DNA from: Aestuariispira ectoiniformans
GTDB taxonomy: Bacteria > Pseudomonadota > Alphaproteobacteria > UBA8366 > Aestuariispiraceae
Length of the DNA: 64,000 bases
Direction of reading: 5' to 3'
NCBI RefSeq assembly: GCF_025136295.1
Contig: NZ_CP062788.1
Location: forward strand, 1,960,001-2,024,000
In this document: one piece after another, positions 18,011 to 28,940 of the stretch
How positions within the stretch are numbered: position 1 is the stretch's first letter
Layout: each line of letters starts with the position of its first letter
The notes under the pieces: model-generated
What the model saw: only the letters and a program-made list of their open reading frames with translations
What the model was told of the DNA's origin: nothing
The model's database searches: none
Program-made: the position numbers and the translations under genes

Positions 18011-20362
18011 GTGTTGCCAAATTATTTGCGAAATCGTCTGCCTGGAGTCACAGGTATTGTTGCACTCATAGGTATCGTCGTCGCTGTTACTATGTTTATG
18101 GCGGCGTCTGGCCCTGCCTACGCAGAGGCCAAACTTGCGACTTATCTCGCGAAAGCGACACCCGGAGAATTGGTGCCCGGTGCCAAGCGGTTTGAAGAAC
18201 CGGAAGGCACGCCGCCGATTGCCAAAGCCTATGATGGCGACACGCTGATCGGTTATGCCTATCTGAATACCGATTACGTCAATACCAATGGTTATTCGGG
18301 TAAGCCAATTCGCATCCTGATTGGCGTCGATACAAAAGGTGTCGTGCGCGGTGCAAAGCTGGTCGAACATCATGAGCCGATCGTTCTGATCGGGATCCCC
18401 CAAAGCAAGATCGAGGCCTTCCTCGACGGTTACAAGGGCTTCGATCCCCTGCATGCAAAGGTCAGTTCTGACGGTGCCCCACCGGTTGATATCGTCAGCG
18501 GTGCAACCGTTACCGTCATGGTGATGGGGGACAGTCTGACCCGTTCCGCGGCCAGGGTCGCGCGCCGTATCACCGGGGTGACCACGGAAGAGGCCACGAA
18601 GGCGCACCGTGTTGTCAATCCTGAGGCAGGAGAAGTTGGCGACTGGCAGACCCTTCTGGGGGACGGCAGCATACGCCACTTGCAGCTTTCCGTTGGCGAG
18701 GTCAATGAGGCGTTCGCGGATAATGTCAAAGCCGCACGGCGTCACATCAAAGGAAATCCGGACAGGCATTTTGTCGATCTCTATGTTGCGCTGGTGAGCC
18801 AGCCGGCAATCGGCAAAAGCCTGCTTGGCGACGAGGAGTATAACAGCCTGGCCGCTGCCCTGAAGCCGGGGCAGTCGGCTATCCTTGTTACCGGTGGCGG
18901 GCGTTATTCGTTTAAGGGTTCCGGCTATGTCCGCGGTGGTATTTTCGACCGTATTGAGGTCACGCAGGGGACGGAGACCGTCCGGTTCCGCGACCATCAG
19001 CACAGGCGGATCAGTGAACTCGCCGCTGCCGGGGCGCCGACCTATCGGGATATTGACGTTTTCATCGTTCCAGAGACGGTGGAGTTCAACGCAGCAGAGC
19101 CATGGTCGCTGAAACTTCTGGTGCAGCGTCCTATTGGCGCGCTTAAGAAGGTGTTCCGCATCTTTGATCTCGACTATCGGCTGCCCGACCAATACGTGCG
19201 TATCGAGAAACCTGCGTCTGCTCCGGCCCAGGCTGCTGCTGCGGGTGGTGACGGCAGTGCTGTCGATGAGTCGCAGACGGCGACGTCCGGTGACGATCAG
19301 GCGGACAGCGCCTTGGCACAGTTGATTGACGAGCTGACCGGCGATGGGGCGCAGGGCTCTCAACCGCTGTGGCTTCGCATATGGCACAGCAAACTGCTTT
19401 CGATTTCCGTGCTTGCGGTCATGATCGCGGTGCTGACGGGAATCTTCTTCTTCCAGAATGCTCTGGTGAAACGGCCGGTCCTTTTCGACCGCGTTCGCCT
19501 TGGCTATCTCACGGTTACCCTGGTCTGGCTTGGGTGGGTTGCCCAGGCACAGCTCTCGGTGGTGAACGTGCTTGCATTCGCCGGTGCAGTCCGGGGGGAT
19601 TTCCAGTGGTCCAGCTTCCTGGTCGACCCCCTGATCTTCATTCTCTGGTTCGCCGTGGCGGCATCGCTGCTGTTCTGGGGGCGCGGGCCGTTCTGCGGAT
19701 GGCTTTGCCCCTTCGGCGCACTTCAGGAGTTGAGTAACCGATTGGGGCGGTTGCTCAGGATTCCGCAGATTACCGTACCCTGGGGCCTTCACGAGAGGCT
19801 GTGGCCGGTCAAATACATCATCTTCCTTGTGCTGTTTGGGGTTTCTCTGGGCTCGTTGGGTCTGGCGGAAAAGCTCTCGGAGGTTGAACCGTTCAAGACC
19901 GCAATCATCCTGCGTTTCCTGCGTGAGTGGTGGTTCGTTGGCTTTGCTGTCGCCCTCATCGGCGCGGGATTGTTCATTGAACGCTTTTTCTGCCGTTATC
20001 TGTGCCCGCTCGGCGCGGCATTGGCGATCCCCGGCAGGATGCGGATGTTCGACTGGTTGAAGCGGTACCGCGAATGCGGCAGCCCGTGCCAGCGTTGCCA
20101 CAAGGAATGCCCGGTTCAGGCAATCCATCCCGAAGGACATATCAATCCGAACGAATGCATTTTGTGCCTGCATTGTCAGGTTCTCTACCACCATGACCAT
20201 AAGTGTCCGGTCATGATCCAGCGGCGCCTCAAACGCGAGCGGCGCCAGGCACTCAGTTCAAACAACAAATCACCGGGGAAACCCGGTGCCCCCGAGCCTA
20301 CCGTTGCCGATGGTACGGAAGTCTCCACTACCGGCGCGTCGGCTACGCGATCCAATGACTAA
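18011..20362 (+). CDS. nosR: NosR, transcription/electron-transfer protein for nitrous oxide reductase
   Basis: This 783-residue polytopic protein has a signal/anchor helix and a periplasmic FMN-binding domain with the flavinylation motif SGAT (163-166). An Ala/Gly/Asp-rich linker (about 400-430) and several membrane helices follow. The cytoplasmic end has CxxxCP motifs ([19 protein letters not shown]) and two [4Fe-4S] ferredoxin-like motifs (CxxCxxxCP near CQRCHKECP and CILCLHC). This is the standard NosR layout, for electron supply to and expression of NosZ. The start is GTG at 18011. The polar tail of about 35 residues is unremarkable but long. It heads the nosRZDFYLX operon, with nosZ 25 bp downstream. 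Confidence 0.95.
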   Translation: MLPNYLRNRLPGVTGIVALIGIVVAVTMFMAASGPAYAEAKLATYLAKATPGELVPGAKRFEEPEGTPPIAKAYDGDTLIGYAYLNTDYVNTNGYSGKPIRILIGVDTKGVVRGAKLVEHHEPIVLIGIPQSKIEAFLDGYKGFDPLHAKVSSDGAPPVDIVSGATVTVMVMGDSLTRSAARVARRITGVTTEEATKAHRVVNPEAGEVGDWQTLLGDGSIRHLQLSVGEVNEAFADNVKAARRHIKGNPDRHFVDLYVALVSQPAIGKSLLGDEEYNSLAAALKPGQSAILVTGGGRYSFKGSGYVRGGIFDRIEVTQGTETVRFRDHQHRRISELAAAGAPTYRDIDVFIVPETVEFNAAEPWSLKLLVQRPIGALKKVFRIFDLDYRLPDQYVRIEKPASAPAQAAAAGGDGSAVDESQTATSGDDQADSALAQLIDELTGDGAQGSQPLWLRIWHSKLLSISVLAVMIAVLTGIFFFQNALVKRPVLFDRVRLGYLTVTLVWLGWVAQAQLSVVNVLAFAGAVRGDFQWSSFLVDPLIFILWFAVAASLLFWGRGPFCGWLCPFGALQELSNRLGRLLRIPQITVPWGLHERLWPVKYIIFLVLFGVSLGSLGLAEKLSEVEPFKTAIILRFLREWWFVGFAVALIGAGLFIERFFCRYLCPLGAALAIPGRMRMFDWLKRYRECGSPCQRCHKECPVQAIHPEGHINPNECILCLHCQVLYHHDHKCPVMIQRRLKRERRQALSSNNKSPGKPGAPEPTVADGTEVSTTGASATRSND

Positions 20363-20387
20363 AAAAACTCATCAATGGAGGAAGACA

Positions 20388-22298
20388 ATGGTGAAGAACA
20401 ACGATAAGGCAACCGGTGTGAACCGGCGTGACCTGCTGACGGGGAGCGCCAAGCTCGCGACCATGGCGGGTCTCTTGGGCGGCGCTGGCGGCCTGATGGC
20501 CGGTTCCAAGTCGGCGGCGGCGGCATCCGGCAACAAGTGGGAAGTCGGCCCCGGTGAACTGGACGAATATTACGGGTTCTTTTCCAGCGGCCAGACCGGC
20601 GAGGTTCGTATCCTTGGTATGCCGTCGATGCGCGAGTTGATGCGAATTCCTGTATTCAACCGCTGCAGCGCCACAGGCTGGGGCCTGACCAATGAAAGCC
20701 GCAAGATTCTCACCGAAGGTCTGCAGCCTTATACCAAGAAATTCCTGGAATCCCGCGGTGGTGTCTATCTGAACGGTGACCTGCATCACCCGCATATGTC
20801 CTTCACCGATGGCTCCTACGATGGCCGCTATCTGTTCGTGAACGACAAGGCAAACAGCCGCGTCGGGCGTATTCGCTGCGACGTGATGAAAACCGACAAG
20901 ATCGTCGAAATCCCGAACATGCTGTCGGTGCACGGTCTGCGGCCGCAGAAATACCCGCGCACGGGCTATGTATTCGCCAACGGTGAGGACCGCGTGCCGC
21001 TGGTCAACGACGGCAGCATTCTCGACGACCCGAAACAGTATGTCGGCATGTTTACCGCAATCGACGGCGACACGATGGACATCGCCTGGCAGGTCATGGT
21101 TGATGGTAACCTCGATAACGTCGATACGGACTTCCAAGGCAAATATGCCTTCTCCACCTGCTACAACTCCGAAGGAGGTGTGACGCTGGACGAAATGACG
21201 TCGGCAGAGCAGGACTGGATTGTGATCTTCGATCTTGCCCGTATTGAAGAGGCAGTGAAAAAAGGTGATTACAAGGAACTCAACGGCGTTGCTGTGATCG
21301 ATGGCCGCCACGGTTCACCCTACACCCGCTATGTACCGGTTCCGCAAAGCCCGCATGGCATCAACACAGCCCCCGACGGTATCCACCTGATCGCGAACGG
21401 TAAGCTGTCCCCGACCTGTACGGTATTCGACCTGCGCCGGTTCCCCGACTTGTTCGACGACAAGATCAAACCGCGCGATACGGTTGTTGCAGAACCGGAA
21501 CTGGGTCTCGGGCCGCTTCACACGGCGTATGATGGGCGCGGCAATGCCTACACGACGTTGTTCATCGACAGCCAGATCTGTAAGTGGGATATTGAAAAGG
21601 CTATCGCCCAGTTCAACGGCGAGGATGTCGATCCGATCATCCAGAAGCTGGATGTTGCCTATCAACCGGGTCACAACCATACGTCCATGGGTGAAACCAA
21701 CGATGCCGATGGCAAGTGGCTGATCACATTGAACAAGTTCTCCAAGGACCGTTTCCTCAATGTTGGCCCGCTCAAGCCGGAATGCGACCAGTTGATCGAC
21801 ATTTCGGGTGACGAGATGAAGCTGGTGCACGACGGCCCCAGCTTTGCCGAGCCGCATGATGCGATTATCGTCCATCATTCCAAGGTGAAACCGGTTTCTG
21901 TCTGGAAACGTGATGACCCGATGTTCGCGGATGCGGTTAAACAGGCCAAAGCTGATGGTGTCGTCCTTGAGGAAGCAGAACATGTAATCCGTGACGGCAA
22001 TAAGGTCCGGGTCTACATGACGTCGATGGCGCCGGTCTTCAGCCTGACGGACTTCAAGGTCAAGGAAGGCGATGAGGTGACGGTTTATGTCACGAACGTC
22101 GACGACGTTGAAGACCTGACGCATGGTTTCACAATCGCCAACCACGGCGTTGCCATGGAAGTGGCCCCGCAGGCGACTGCGTCGGTGACCTTCACCGCCG
22201 ACCGGCCGGGCGTCTACTGGTACTACTGCCAGTGGTTCTGCCACGCTCTTCATATGGAAATGAAGGGTCGGATGCTGGTTGAGCCGAAGTCGGCATAA
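20388..22298 (+). CDS. nosZ: Nitrous oxide reductase NosZ (clade I, Tat-exported)
   Basis: This protein of about 636 residues reduces N2O to N2 in the periplasm. The twin-arginine leader has [12 protein letters not shown], marking the Tat-dependent clade I enzyme. The multi-copper CuZ ligands appear in DLHHPHMS and other histidine motifs. The C-terminal cupredoxin domain has the CuA motif [12 protein letters not shown]. An upstream in-frame Met lies inside nosR, but the ATG at 20388 follows a good GGAGGAAG site and gives a proper Tat leader, so it is chosen. Confidence 0.97.
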   Translation: MVKNNDKATGVNRRDLLTGSAKLATMAGLLGGAGGLMAGSKSAAAASGNKWEVGPGELDEYYGFFSSGQTGEVRILGMPSMRELMRIPVFNRCSATGWGLTNESRKILTEGLQPYTKKFLESRGGVYLNGDLHHPHMSFTDGSYDGRYLFVNDKANSRVGRIRCDVMKTDKIVEIPNMLSVHGLRPQKYPRTGYVFANGEDRVPLVNDGSILDDPKQYVGMFTAIDGDTMDIAWQVMVDGNLDNVDTDFQGKYAFSTCYNSEGGVTLDEMTSAEQDWIVIFDLARIEEAVKKGDYKELNGVAVIDGRHGSPYTRYVPVPQSPHGINTAPDGIHLIANGKLSPTCTVFDLRRFPDLFDDKIKPRDTVVAEPELGLGPLHTAYDGRGNAYTTLFIDSQICKWDIEKAIAQFNGEDVDPIIQKLDVAYQPGHNHTSMGETNDADGKWLITLNKFSKDRFLNVGPLKPECDQLIDISGDEMKLVHDGPSFAEPHDAIIVHHSKVKPVSVWKRDDPMFADAVKQAKADGVVLEEAEHVIRDGNKVRVYMTSMAPVFSLTDFKVKEGDEVTVYVTNVDDVEDLTHGFTIANHGVAMEVAPQATASVTFTADRPGVYWYYCQWFCHALHMEMKGRMLVEPKSA

Positions 22299-22357
22299 CA
22301 CGGGATGGGGCTGGCGGCATGTCCTGCCGACGGCCCCGACCCCCTGGAAGTAAAATA

Positions 22358-23650
22358 ATGAAATCCTCGTGTATCCGTACCAGATTTTTCCGACTGTCAG
22401 CGACAGTGCTGCTTCTGCTGGCCTCTGGCATTCCGGGGGCAGTTGCCGCCGAACGAAATCTGTCAGCCGGAGAATCTCTGCAAGCCGCAATTGATACCGC
22501 TGCGGCAGGTGACGTGCTGCATCTGGCGAAGGGTGTGCACCACGGTCCGGTAACGATCGACAAGCCACTTGCGCTGGTCGGGGAGCCGGGCGCTGTCCTC
22601 GTCGGGAATGATCATGGCAGTGTGATTACGATCACCAGCCCTGACGCCCGTGTTGCGGGATTGACGATCCGAGGGTCCGGACTTGACCTGCCGAAGATGG
22701 ATTCTGCGGTGTTGGTCCGGCGTACCGGCCTGCGGGCGACCGTTACCGGCAACCGAATGGAAAACAACCTGTTCGGCGTCTATCTGCATGGTGCAGCGGG
22801 GTCGATTGTTAAGGATAATGTGATTGTCGGCCGGACTGACCTTCGCATGTCGGAGGCCGGCAATGGTGTCTCGATCTGGAACGCGCCTGGTGCGGAAATT
22901 GTCGGCAACGACTTTCGCAATGGCCGCGACGGTATCTTTGTCACCACCAGTAAGAACAATGTGTTCCGCGATAACAGTTTCCGCGACCTGCGTTTTGCCA
23001 TCCATTATATGTACACCAACAGCAGTCAGGTGATCGGCAACCGCTCCCAGAATGACCACATCGCCTGGGCGATCATGTATTCGCGTGATTTGGAAATCCG
23101 GGACAATGTCAGCATTGGCGACCGCGATCACGGGCTGATGTTAAACTACACCAATGACTCGCTCGTTACCGGCAATGTGGTGCGCGAAGGTGGCAAGAAA
23201 TGCCTGTTTATCTATAACGCGCATAAAAACCGCATTGAAGGAAACCATTTTGTGGGATGCCCGATCGGTATCCACTTCACGGCAGGTTCTGAGAGAAATG
23301 TGGTTGTCGAGAATGCATTCATCGGCAACCGGACCCAGGTCAAATATGTTGGCACGCGGCTCCTCGACTGGGGGGAGAAGGGGCGTGGCAACTACTGGAG
23401 CGACAATCCTGCCTTTGACCTGGATGGTGACGGTATTGGGGATCGCGCCTACCGTCCGAACGGAGTGATGGATCAGTTGCTGTGGAAATACCCGCAGGCA
23501 AAGATTCTGGTCAACAGCCCTGCGGTTGAATTGATCCGTTGGGCACAGGCGCGCTTTCCGGCAATTCGGCCGGGCGGCGTGATCGACTCCACGCCATTGA
23601 TGCAGCCGCCAGTGGTCGGCGCAACACTCAAGAAAGGAGCACGGCCATGA
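22358..23650 (+). CDS. nosD: NosD, periplasmic copper-site maturation protein
   Basis: This protein of about 430 residues has a Sec signal peptide (LSATVLLLLASGIPGAVA-AE) and right-handed parallel beta-helix repeats (NNVFRDNSF, GNRSQNDH, NDSLVTGNVV). That is the NosD layout; NosD helps insert copper into NosZ together with NosF and NosY. The ATG at 22358 is chosen because it opens the signal peptide and has GGAAG upstream; an earlier in-frame ATG at 22319 would add a poor leader. It overlaps nosF by 4 bases. Confidence 0.93.
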   Translation: MKSSCIRTRFFRLSATVLLLLASGIPGAVAAERNLSAGESLQAAIDTAAAGDVLHLAKGVHHGPVTIDKPLALVGEPGAVLVGNDHGSVITITSPDARVAGLTIRGSGLDLPKMDSAVLVRRTGLRATVTGNRMENNLFGVYLHGAAGSIVKDNVIVGRTDLRMSEAGNGVSIWNAPGAEIVGNDFRNGRDGIFVTTSKNNVFRDNSFRDLRFAIHYMYTNSSQVIGNRSQNDHIAWAIMYSRDLEIRDNVSIGDRDHGLMLNYTNDSLVTGNVVREGGKKCLFIYNAHKNRIEGNHFVGCPIGIHFTAGSERNVVVENAFIGNRTQVKYVGTRLLDWGEKGRGNYWSDNPAFDLDGDGIGDRAYRPNGVMDQLLWKYPQAKILVNSPAVELIRWAQARFPAIRPGGVIDSTPLMQPPVVGATLKKGARP

Positions 23651-24573
23651 CATCCATCGTGGCTGCGGATGGTCTCGGCAAACGTTACGGCGAAATCGAA
23701 GCACTCGGTAACGTAACACTTGCGGTACAGGCCGGAGAGATTATGGCGCTGGTTGGTCACAACGGCGCAGGCAAAACCACCCTCATGAAATTGATGCTTG
23801 GGCTGATCGAGCCGACCGAGGGCAGTATCCGTATTGGCGGTGATGACCCCGCAGGTCGACGTGGTGCCACGGCGCGGCGGAACATTGGCTTTCTGCCGGA
23901 GAGTGTGGCATTCCCGGGGGCAATGACCGGGCGAGAGGTCATCGCTTTCTATTGTCGGCTCAAGGGAGTGGCGCCTGCTACAAGCCTTTCGCTGCTTGAG
24001 CAGGTTGGCCTTGGTGAGGCGGCGAAGCGGCGGGTTGGAACGTATTCCAAGGGGATGCGGCAGCGTCTCGGACTGGCGCAGGCGCTGATCGGCCAGCCAC
24101 GGCTGTTGCTGTTGGACGAGCCGACCACGGGGCTGGACCCGGCCCTTCGGCGTGAATTCTATACGATGCTTGAAAATTTGCGCGACCAGGGCACGGCGAT
24201 CGTGTTGTCAAGCCACGCGCTGGCGGAGATCGAGGACAAGGCAGACCGCTTTGCCCTGATCGGGCACGGACGACTTCTCGCTTGCGATACTTTCCCCGCG
24301 TTGCTGCAACAGGCCGCAATGCCGCTTCGTATTTCGCTAAAGGTTGAGACTTGCACGACGGGCAAGGTGATCGAGGCGGTCGGTGATCTGAGTGAGATTG
24401 AGTATCGCAGTCCGGACGGATTGATCCTGTTATGTCCGCCTACGGCAAAGATGGACCTGCTGCATCGGCTTGGCCAGTTCGACAGCATCATACGAGATGT
24501 TGAGATGGAACGGCCGGGCCTTGAGGAAGTCTATCGCACGTTGCTGGCGGACAGCGAGGGAGAACGGCCATGA
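23647..24573 (+). CDS. nosF: NosF, ABC transporter ATP-binding protein
   Basis: This protein of about 308 residues has Walker A GHNGAGKTT, the signature motif YSKGMRQRLGLAQAL and Walker B LLLLDEPTTGLDPA, as in the NosF/CcmA family. It pairs with NosY to power copper-site assembly of NosZ. The ATG at 23647 overlaps the nosD stop (ATGA) and is preceded by GAAAGGAG. It overlaps nosY by 4 bases. Confidence 0.95.
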   Translation: MTSIVAADGLGKRYGEIEALGNVTLAVQAGEIMALVGHNGAGKTTLMKLMLGLIEPTEGSIRIGGDDPAGRRGATARRNIGFLPESVAFPGAMTGREVIAFYCRLKGVAPATSLSLLEQVGLGEAAKRRVGTYSKGMRQRLGLAQALIGQPRLLLLDEPTTGLDPALRREFYTMLENLRDQGTAIVLSSHALAEIEDKADRFALIGHGRLLACDTFPALLQQAAMPLRISLKVETCTTGKVIEAVGDLSEIEYRSPDGLILLCPPTAKMDLLHRLGQFDSIIRDVEMERPGLEEVYRTLLADSEGERP

Positions 24574-25400
24574 GCAGCACATTCATCATTGCAGTCCAGG
24601 AAGTTCGCGCCGGCTTGCGCAATCGCTGGGTCCTTGCGACGACGCTGTTGCTGGCCGCTCTCGCGCTCAGCCTGACATTACTCGGCAGCGCGCCTGTGGG
24701 CGGCGTAAAGGCCGACCCGTTGTCGATCGTTGTGGTCAGCCTTGCCAGTCTCAGCATCTTTCTGCTGCCGCTGATTGCACTGTTGCTATCCTTCGACTCT
24801 GTCGTCGGGGAGGCAGAGCGGGGTACGTTACTGCTGCTGCTCGCCTATCCGTTGGCGCGTTGGCAGGTGGTGCTCGGCAAATTCATAGGGCATGTGGCCA
24901 TCCTGGCGCTTGCAACAGTCATCGGTTATGGAGCCGCTGCCGCCGCGTTGGTGGTCAAGAGCGGCAATGCTGCAGAACTCGACTGGGCCGCATTTTCCGG
25001 ATTGCTTGGCTCGTCGGTTTTGCTGGGGGCTGCGTTCCTTGCGCTCGGTATGCTGATCAGTACGGTTGTGCGCGAGCGCGCCACGGCTGCCGGTGTCGCC
25101 GTCGGTATCTGGTTTGTGCTGGTGCTGATCTATGACGCCGCTCTACTGGGCGTTCTGGTCGCCGGTCAGAACCGTATCCTCAGCGCCGATAGCCTTGATC
25201 TGTTGCTGCTTGCCAATCCGGCGGATGCGTTTCGCCTGCTGAATCTTACTGTCACGGATGGCGCCAAGGCGTTGAGCGGCATGGCCGGGCTGGGCGAGGC
25301 TGGCAGACTGCCGATGTGGGCATTGCTCGGCTCGCTGGCCGCCTGGTCTGTTGTACCGCTGGCCGCGGCTGTCGCCATCTTCAATAGGAGAGAGCCATGA
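24570..25400 (+). CDS. nosY: NosY, ABC transporter permease
   Basis: This 276-residue protein has about six membrane helices and the ABC-2 type layout, including the EAERGTLLLLLAYPLARWQVVLGKF segment in the cytoplasmic loop. It is translationally coupled to nosF (ATGA overlap) and to nosL (ATGA overlap), as in other nos operons. It forms the membrane part of the NosFY transporter. Confidence 0.94.
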   Translation: MSSTFIIAVQEVRAGLRNRWVLATTLLLAALALSLTLLGSAPVGGVKADPLSIVVVSLASLSIFLLPLIALLLSFDSVVGEAERGTLLLLLAYPLARWQVVLGKFIGHVAILALATVIGYGAAAAALVVKSGNAAELDWAAFSGLLGSSVLLGAAFLALGMLISTVVRERATAAGVAVGIWFVLVLIYDAALLGVLVAGQNRILSADSLDLLLLANPADAFRLLNLTVTDGAKALSGMAGLGEAGRLPMWALLGSLAAWSVVPLAAAVAIFNRREP

Positions 25401-25972
25401 TCCGCCTTATCACGCTGCTGGCCGTTCTGGTCCTGTCGCTTGCCGCGTGCAACGACAAGCAGGAGGCAAGGCTGCCGACCCCGGTCGAGGTTGGAAGTGA
25501 GGATACCGGTTTCATCTGCGGCATGCTGATCAGCGATCACGCGGGGCCGAAGGGCCAGATTTATGTCGCGAGCCATGACTACCCGCTTTGGTTCTCTTCC
25601 GTTCGTGACGCCATCGCCTATATCCGCATGCCGGACCGGCCCGACGATATTCGGGTGGTCTATGTCAATGATATGGGCAAGGCAGAAAGCTGGTCCGCAC
25701 AGGGGGCAGGCAACTGGATTGTTGCGGAGAAGGCGTTCTTTGTTATCGGCAGCGAGATGAAGGGCGGCATGGGCCAGCCGGAGGCTGTGCCGTTCGGAGA
25801 CGAGGCCAAGGCCGGTCAATTTGCCGACGAACATGGCGGAAAGGTCCTGCGCCTGGCGGATATCCCGGACAGCTACGTCCTCAGCCCCACTGACGAGGCG
25901 GCAATGTCAGACATGGTGGGAATGGACGATGACACAATGAAAGGCATGAGCAATGCAACGCAACAGCAGTGA
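25397..25972 (+). CDS. nosL: NosL, copper-binding lipoprotein
   Basis: This 191-residue protein has a lipoprotein signal with lipobox LAAC (Cys18). The mature part has the conserved FICGMLI motif and the Met-rich end MVGMDDDTMKGMSNA, both suited to Cu(I) delivery. NosL hands copper to the NosDFY machinery for NosZ. It overlaps nosY at the start, and its end overlaps the start of nosX by 20 bases. Confidence 0.93.
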   Translation: MIRLITLLAVLVLSLAACNDKQEARLPTPVEVGSEDTGFICGMLISDHAGPKGQIYVASHDYPLWFSSVRDAIAYIRMPDRPDDIRVVYVNDMGKAESWSAQGAGNWIVAEKAFFVIGSEMKGGMGQPEAVPFGDEAKAGQFADEHGGKVLRLADIPDSYVLSPTDEAAMSDMVGMDDDTMKGMSNATQQQ

Positions 25973-26960
25973 CATTTCGGCGCCCTTCCGGTCCGTGAGC
26001 CGGCGGCGTTTCATCGCGATTGCCGGTGCTGTGGCTGGAACAGCGATGTTGCCGGGCGGTTCGGTGGCTGCGGCGCCGCTGCATCGTTGGCAGGGCGTCG
26101 CCCTTGGCGCAGACGCCAGTATTCAGCTCGCCCATCCCGACCGGGCGGCGGCCCAGCGCCTGATTGACGACTGTGTTGCAGAGGTTCGTCGGCTGGAACG
26201 TGTTTTCAGCCTTTACGATGCCGGTTCGACGCTGGCGCAGCTCAACCAGAACGGCTTTGTCGACGAACCGCCGCTCGAGTTGATCGAGCTGCTCGGACGG
26301 GCGGGCGATATCAGTGAACTTACCGGCGGCGCATTCGACGTTACCGTGCAACCCCTTTGGGCGCGATATGCGGAACATTTCGCACAGCCCGATGCAGATC
26401 CCGCAGGGCCGAATGTCGTGGATATACTGCCGCTGGTCGACTGGCGAAAGGTTGAGGCACGACCGGATAGGGTTGCTTTCGCGAAGCCGGGTATGGGAAT
26501 GACCCTCAACGGCATCGCCCAGGGTTTTATTACCGATCGCATTGCCGTGCTACTGAAGCGTAATGGTATTGACCAGGTGTTGGTTGATCTGGGCGAAATC
26601 CGTGCTGTTGGCAGTCACCCTGACGGCCGGGCGTGGCAGGCCGGCATCAACGACCCGGAGAGGCCGGGCAAACTGGCCGGGACACTCGATCTCGCCGATC
26701 GCGCCCTGGCTACCTCAGGTGGCTATGGCACTGTGTTTGATCAGGCAGGCCGGATCAGCCACCTTCTCGATCCGCGCACGGGTAAATCCGCCGCAATTGA
26801 GCGAAGCGTCAGTGTCTTGGCAAAGGATGCGACAACGGCCGATGCATTGTCGACAGCCTTTTCTTTGATGCCCGATACGGAGATCAACGCAATCGCCGCC
26901 CAATTACCGGATATTCAGGTCTATGTTGCGAGCGGGCACAGGCTTATAGGCAAAGCCTAA
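25953..26960 (+). CDS. nosX: NosX, ApbE-type FAD:protein FMN transferase
   Basis: This 335-residue protein has a twin-arginine leader (SRRRFIAIAGAVAGTAMLPGG). It shows the ApbE motifs VALGADASI near the start, GMTLNGIAQGFITDRI for flavin binding and DATTADALSTAF. It should attach FMN to the NosR periplasmic domain (Thr166). It is the last gene of the nos operon. Confidence 0.93.
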   Translation: MQRNSSDISAPFRSVSRRRFIAIAGAVAGTAMLPGGSVAAAPLHRWQGVALGADASIQLAHPDRAAAQRLIDDCVAEVRRLERVFSLYDAGSTLAQLNQNGFVDEPPLELIELLGRAGDISELTGGAFDVTVQPLWARYAEHFAQPDADPAGPNVVDILPLVDWRKVEARPDRVAFAKPGMGMTLNGIAQGFITDRIAVLLKRNGIDQVLVDLGEIRAVGSHPDGRAWQAGINDPERPGKLAGTLDLADRALATSGGYGTVFDQAGRISHLLDPRTGKSAAIERSVSVLAKDATTADALSTAFSLMPDTEINAIAAQLPDIQVYVASGHRLIGKA

Positions 26961-27049
26961 TTGTTCAAGTGTCTGTGTGGGGCAAGGCGCTGCTGTCCAG
27001 ATGCTGTCGACCTGTTTTTAAGGCTCGCTAGGTTTGGCTATGAACAGAT

Positions 27050-27829
27050 TTAATGTGAACCTGTGATAATCGTGCCGTGCGTCATTTGGCTGGCAATTTC
27101 CGCAGGGACGGCTGCATCGGTTACAAGGGTGTCGAAGGCTGACAGATCGCAGACTTTGATCAGGCCGGATTTATGGAATTTGCTGGCGTCGCAGAGCAGG
27201 ATGACCTTTTCCGCAAGCGGCATGACGACGCGCTTGAAATCGCTTTCAAAAATGTCGAAGTCCATGCAACCGTGCTCCACACTCAGGGCGGCGACGGAAA
27301 TGAAGCACATGTCGGGGGTGAACTGGGAGACAAAGCGGATGGCTTCGGCTCCGATCAGGGTCTGGTCTTCAACACGCAGTTCCCCACCGGCCAGAATGAC
27401 CCGATTGCACTGTCCGGAAACAGACAGGATATTGGCGACTTCAAGCGACAGGGTGATAACGGTCAGGTCGTTGCGCTTGGTCAACTGATGGGCGAGGAAG
27501 CAGGCCGTCGAAGAATTATCCAGGAAGACTGTCGCACCCTGCTTGATCAGTTTAGCGGCGCTCACCCCTATTTTCTGCTTGGCCTGGGCCATGACGCGCA
27601 TGCGGCTCTGAAAGGGAAGTTCGGTACGGTGCACGTTAAAGCGCACACCGCCGTGGAACTTTTCGACCAACCCGTTTTCAGACAGTTGCCGCAAGTCACG
27701 GCGGATCGTCTCGTCGGAGACATGGAAATGATTGCTCAGGTCCTGGATCGATGCCGATTGCATCTCCTGTAGCCATTCAGCGATATTCTGCTGGCGGATA
27801 TTAAGACCGCTTCGGTCCCACATTACCAT
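27050..27829 (-). CDS. glpR: DeoR/GlpR-family transcriptional regulator
   Basis: This 259-residue protein has an N-terminal winged helix-turn-helix (ASIQDLSNHFHVSDETIRRDL) and a C-terminal ligand-binding domain with the KQKIGVSAAKLI and FLDNSSTACFLAHQL segments, the GlpR/DeoR fold. The place at the end of a ugp-like operon supports a GlpR-like repressor that answers to glycerol-3-phosphate. A DeoR regulator of another sugar phosphate cannot be excluded. Its start overlaps the end of the ATPase gene by 7 bases. Confidence 0.8.
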   Translation of the reverse strand: MVMWDRSGLNIRQQNIAEWLQEMQSASIQDLSNHFHVSDETIRRDLRQLSENGLVEKFHGGVRFNVHRTELPFQSRMRVMAQAKQKIGVSAAKLIKQGATVFLDNSSTACFLAHQLTKRNDLTVITLSLEVANILSVSGQCNRVILAGGELRVEDQTLIGAEAIRFVSQFTPDMCFISVAALSVEHGCMDFDIFESDFKRVVMPLAEKVILLCDASKFHKSGLIKVCDLSAFDTLVTDAAVPAEIASQMTHGTIITGSH

Positions 27830-28923
27830 TGTCCGGATTTGGCCTCAGAGTGAATATTGATCTCCTGTCCACTGTCCGGGTTGTAGATACGCAGCAGATT
27901 ACTGTCAATTGTCAGGCCGAGATCCTTGCCGACCGGAGGAACCTGGTCGGTTTGAAGGCGCGCTGTCAAAAGGTCCTCGTCAACGCGCAGTTCAACCAGG
28001 GCTTCCGGGCCGAGAAGTTCAACCCGCTCGACGCAGCCGGTCATCATGGCGTTGTCCTGTGTGGCAATGGATATTTCTTCAGGGCGAATGCCCAGAATGA
28101 CGTTTTGCATGCCGGACCCGTTGCCATGCGGGTTGACGGCGATCGGGGAGAGCAGGGCATTATTGCCAATAACGCGTCCGTCAAATTTACAGCGCAGCAT
28201 GTTCATTTCCGGTGCCCCGATAAAGGATGCAACAAAAAGATTGTTGGGCTTTCGATAGACCGACATCGGTTCCCCCAACTGTTGTATGCGTCCATCGGAC
28301 ATGACGGCGATACGCGAACCCAGGGTCATTGCCTCGACCTGGTCATGGGTTACATAGATAACGGTAATTCCAAGCTCACTATGCAGTCGCTTGAGTTCGG
28401 CGCGCATACGGCCGCGCAGCTTGGCATCCAGATTTGAAAGCGGCTCGTCGAAGAGATAGACCTTGGGCTTGCGCACAAGGGCCCGTCCAATGGCGACACG
28501 CTGGCGTTGGCCGCCAGACATTTCCTTTGGCTTTCTTTCCAGCAAATCGTGGATGTTGAGGATGTCGGCAGCCTCCATGATACGGGTGCGGATTTCCGAC
28601 TTGCTCAGGCTCGATGTTTTCATCAGGCCGAAAGCCATATTCATGTAAGCTGTCATATGCGGGTAAAGGGCATAGGACTGGAACACCATGGCAATGTCAC
28701 GGTGGCGCGGTTCGGCATGCGTGACATCGACACCATCAATCATCAACTGGCCGCCACTGATGGATTCCAGCCCCGCGACCATGCGCAGGGTTGTTGACTT
28801 GCCGCAGCCTGAGGGGCCGACAAGGACCATGAATTCCTTGTCCTGAATTTCCAGGTCGAGATTGTTAACAGCGGTTTGGTCGCCATAGTGTTTGGTGATC
28901 TGGCGCAGGGAAACGGTTGCCAT
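27823..28923 (-). CDS. ugpC: UgpC/MalK-type ABC transporter ATP-binding protein
   Basis: This protein of about 366 residues has Walker A GPSGCGKST, signature MSGGQRQRVAIGRAL, Walker B LFDEPLSNLDA and a C-terminal OB-fold domain, the standard CUT1-family ATPase. It energises the adjacent UgpAE permeases. The ATG at 28923 is chosen because MATVSLRQITKHYG is the usual start; a longer in-frame opening to 29223 lies over the preceding permease gene. Confidence 0.93.
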   Translation of the reverse strand: MATVSLRQITKHYGDQTAVNNLDLEIQDKEFMVLVGPSGCGKSTTLRMVAGLESISGGQLMIDGVDVTHAEPRHRDIAMVFQSYALYPHMTAYMNMAFGLMKTSSLSKSEIRTRIMEAADILNIHDLLERKPKEMSGGQRQRVAIGRALVRKPKVYLFDEPLSNLDAKLRGRMRAELKRLHSELGITVIYVTHDQVEAMTLGSRIAVMSDGRIQQLGEPMSVYRKPNNLFVASFIGAPEMNMLRCKFDGRVIGNNALLSPIAVNPHGNGSGMQNVILGIRPEEISIATQDNAMMTGCVERVELLGPEALVELRVDEDLLTARLQTDQVPPVGKDLGLTIDSNLLRIYNPDSGQEINIHSEAKSGQW

Positions 28924-28940
28924 GAATTTAATCCTTAAGT

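Noticed and set aside
17942-20200. Long 752-codon minus-strand frame opposite nosR
   Set aside because: It lies wholly opposite nosR, its residue composition is low in hydrophobic structure, and GC-rich third-position bias of nosR explains it.
22319-22357. Longer start for nosD
   Set aside because: It adds 13 residues in front of a good signal peptide, and the ATG at 22358 has the better ribosome-binding site.
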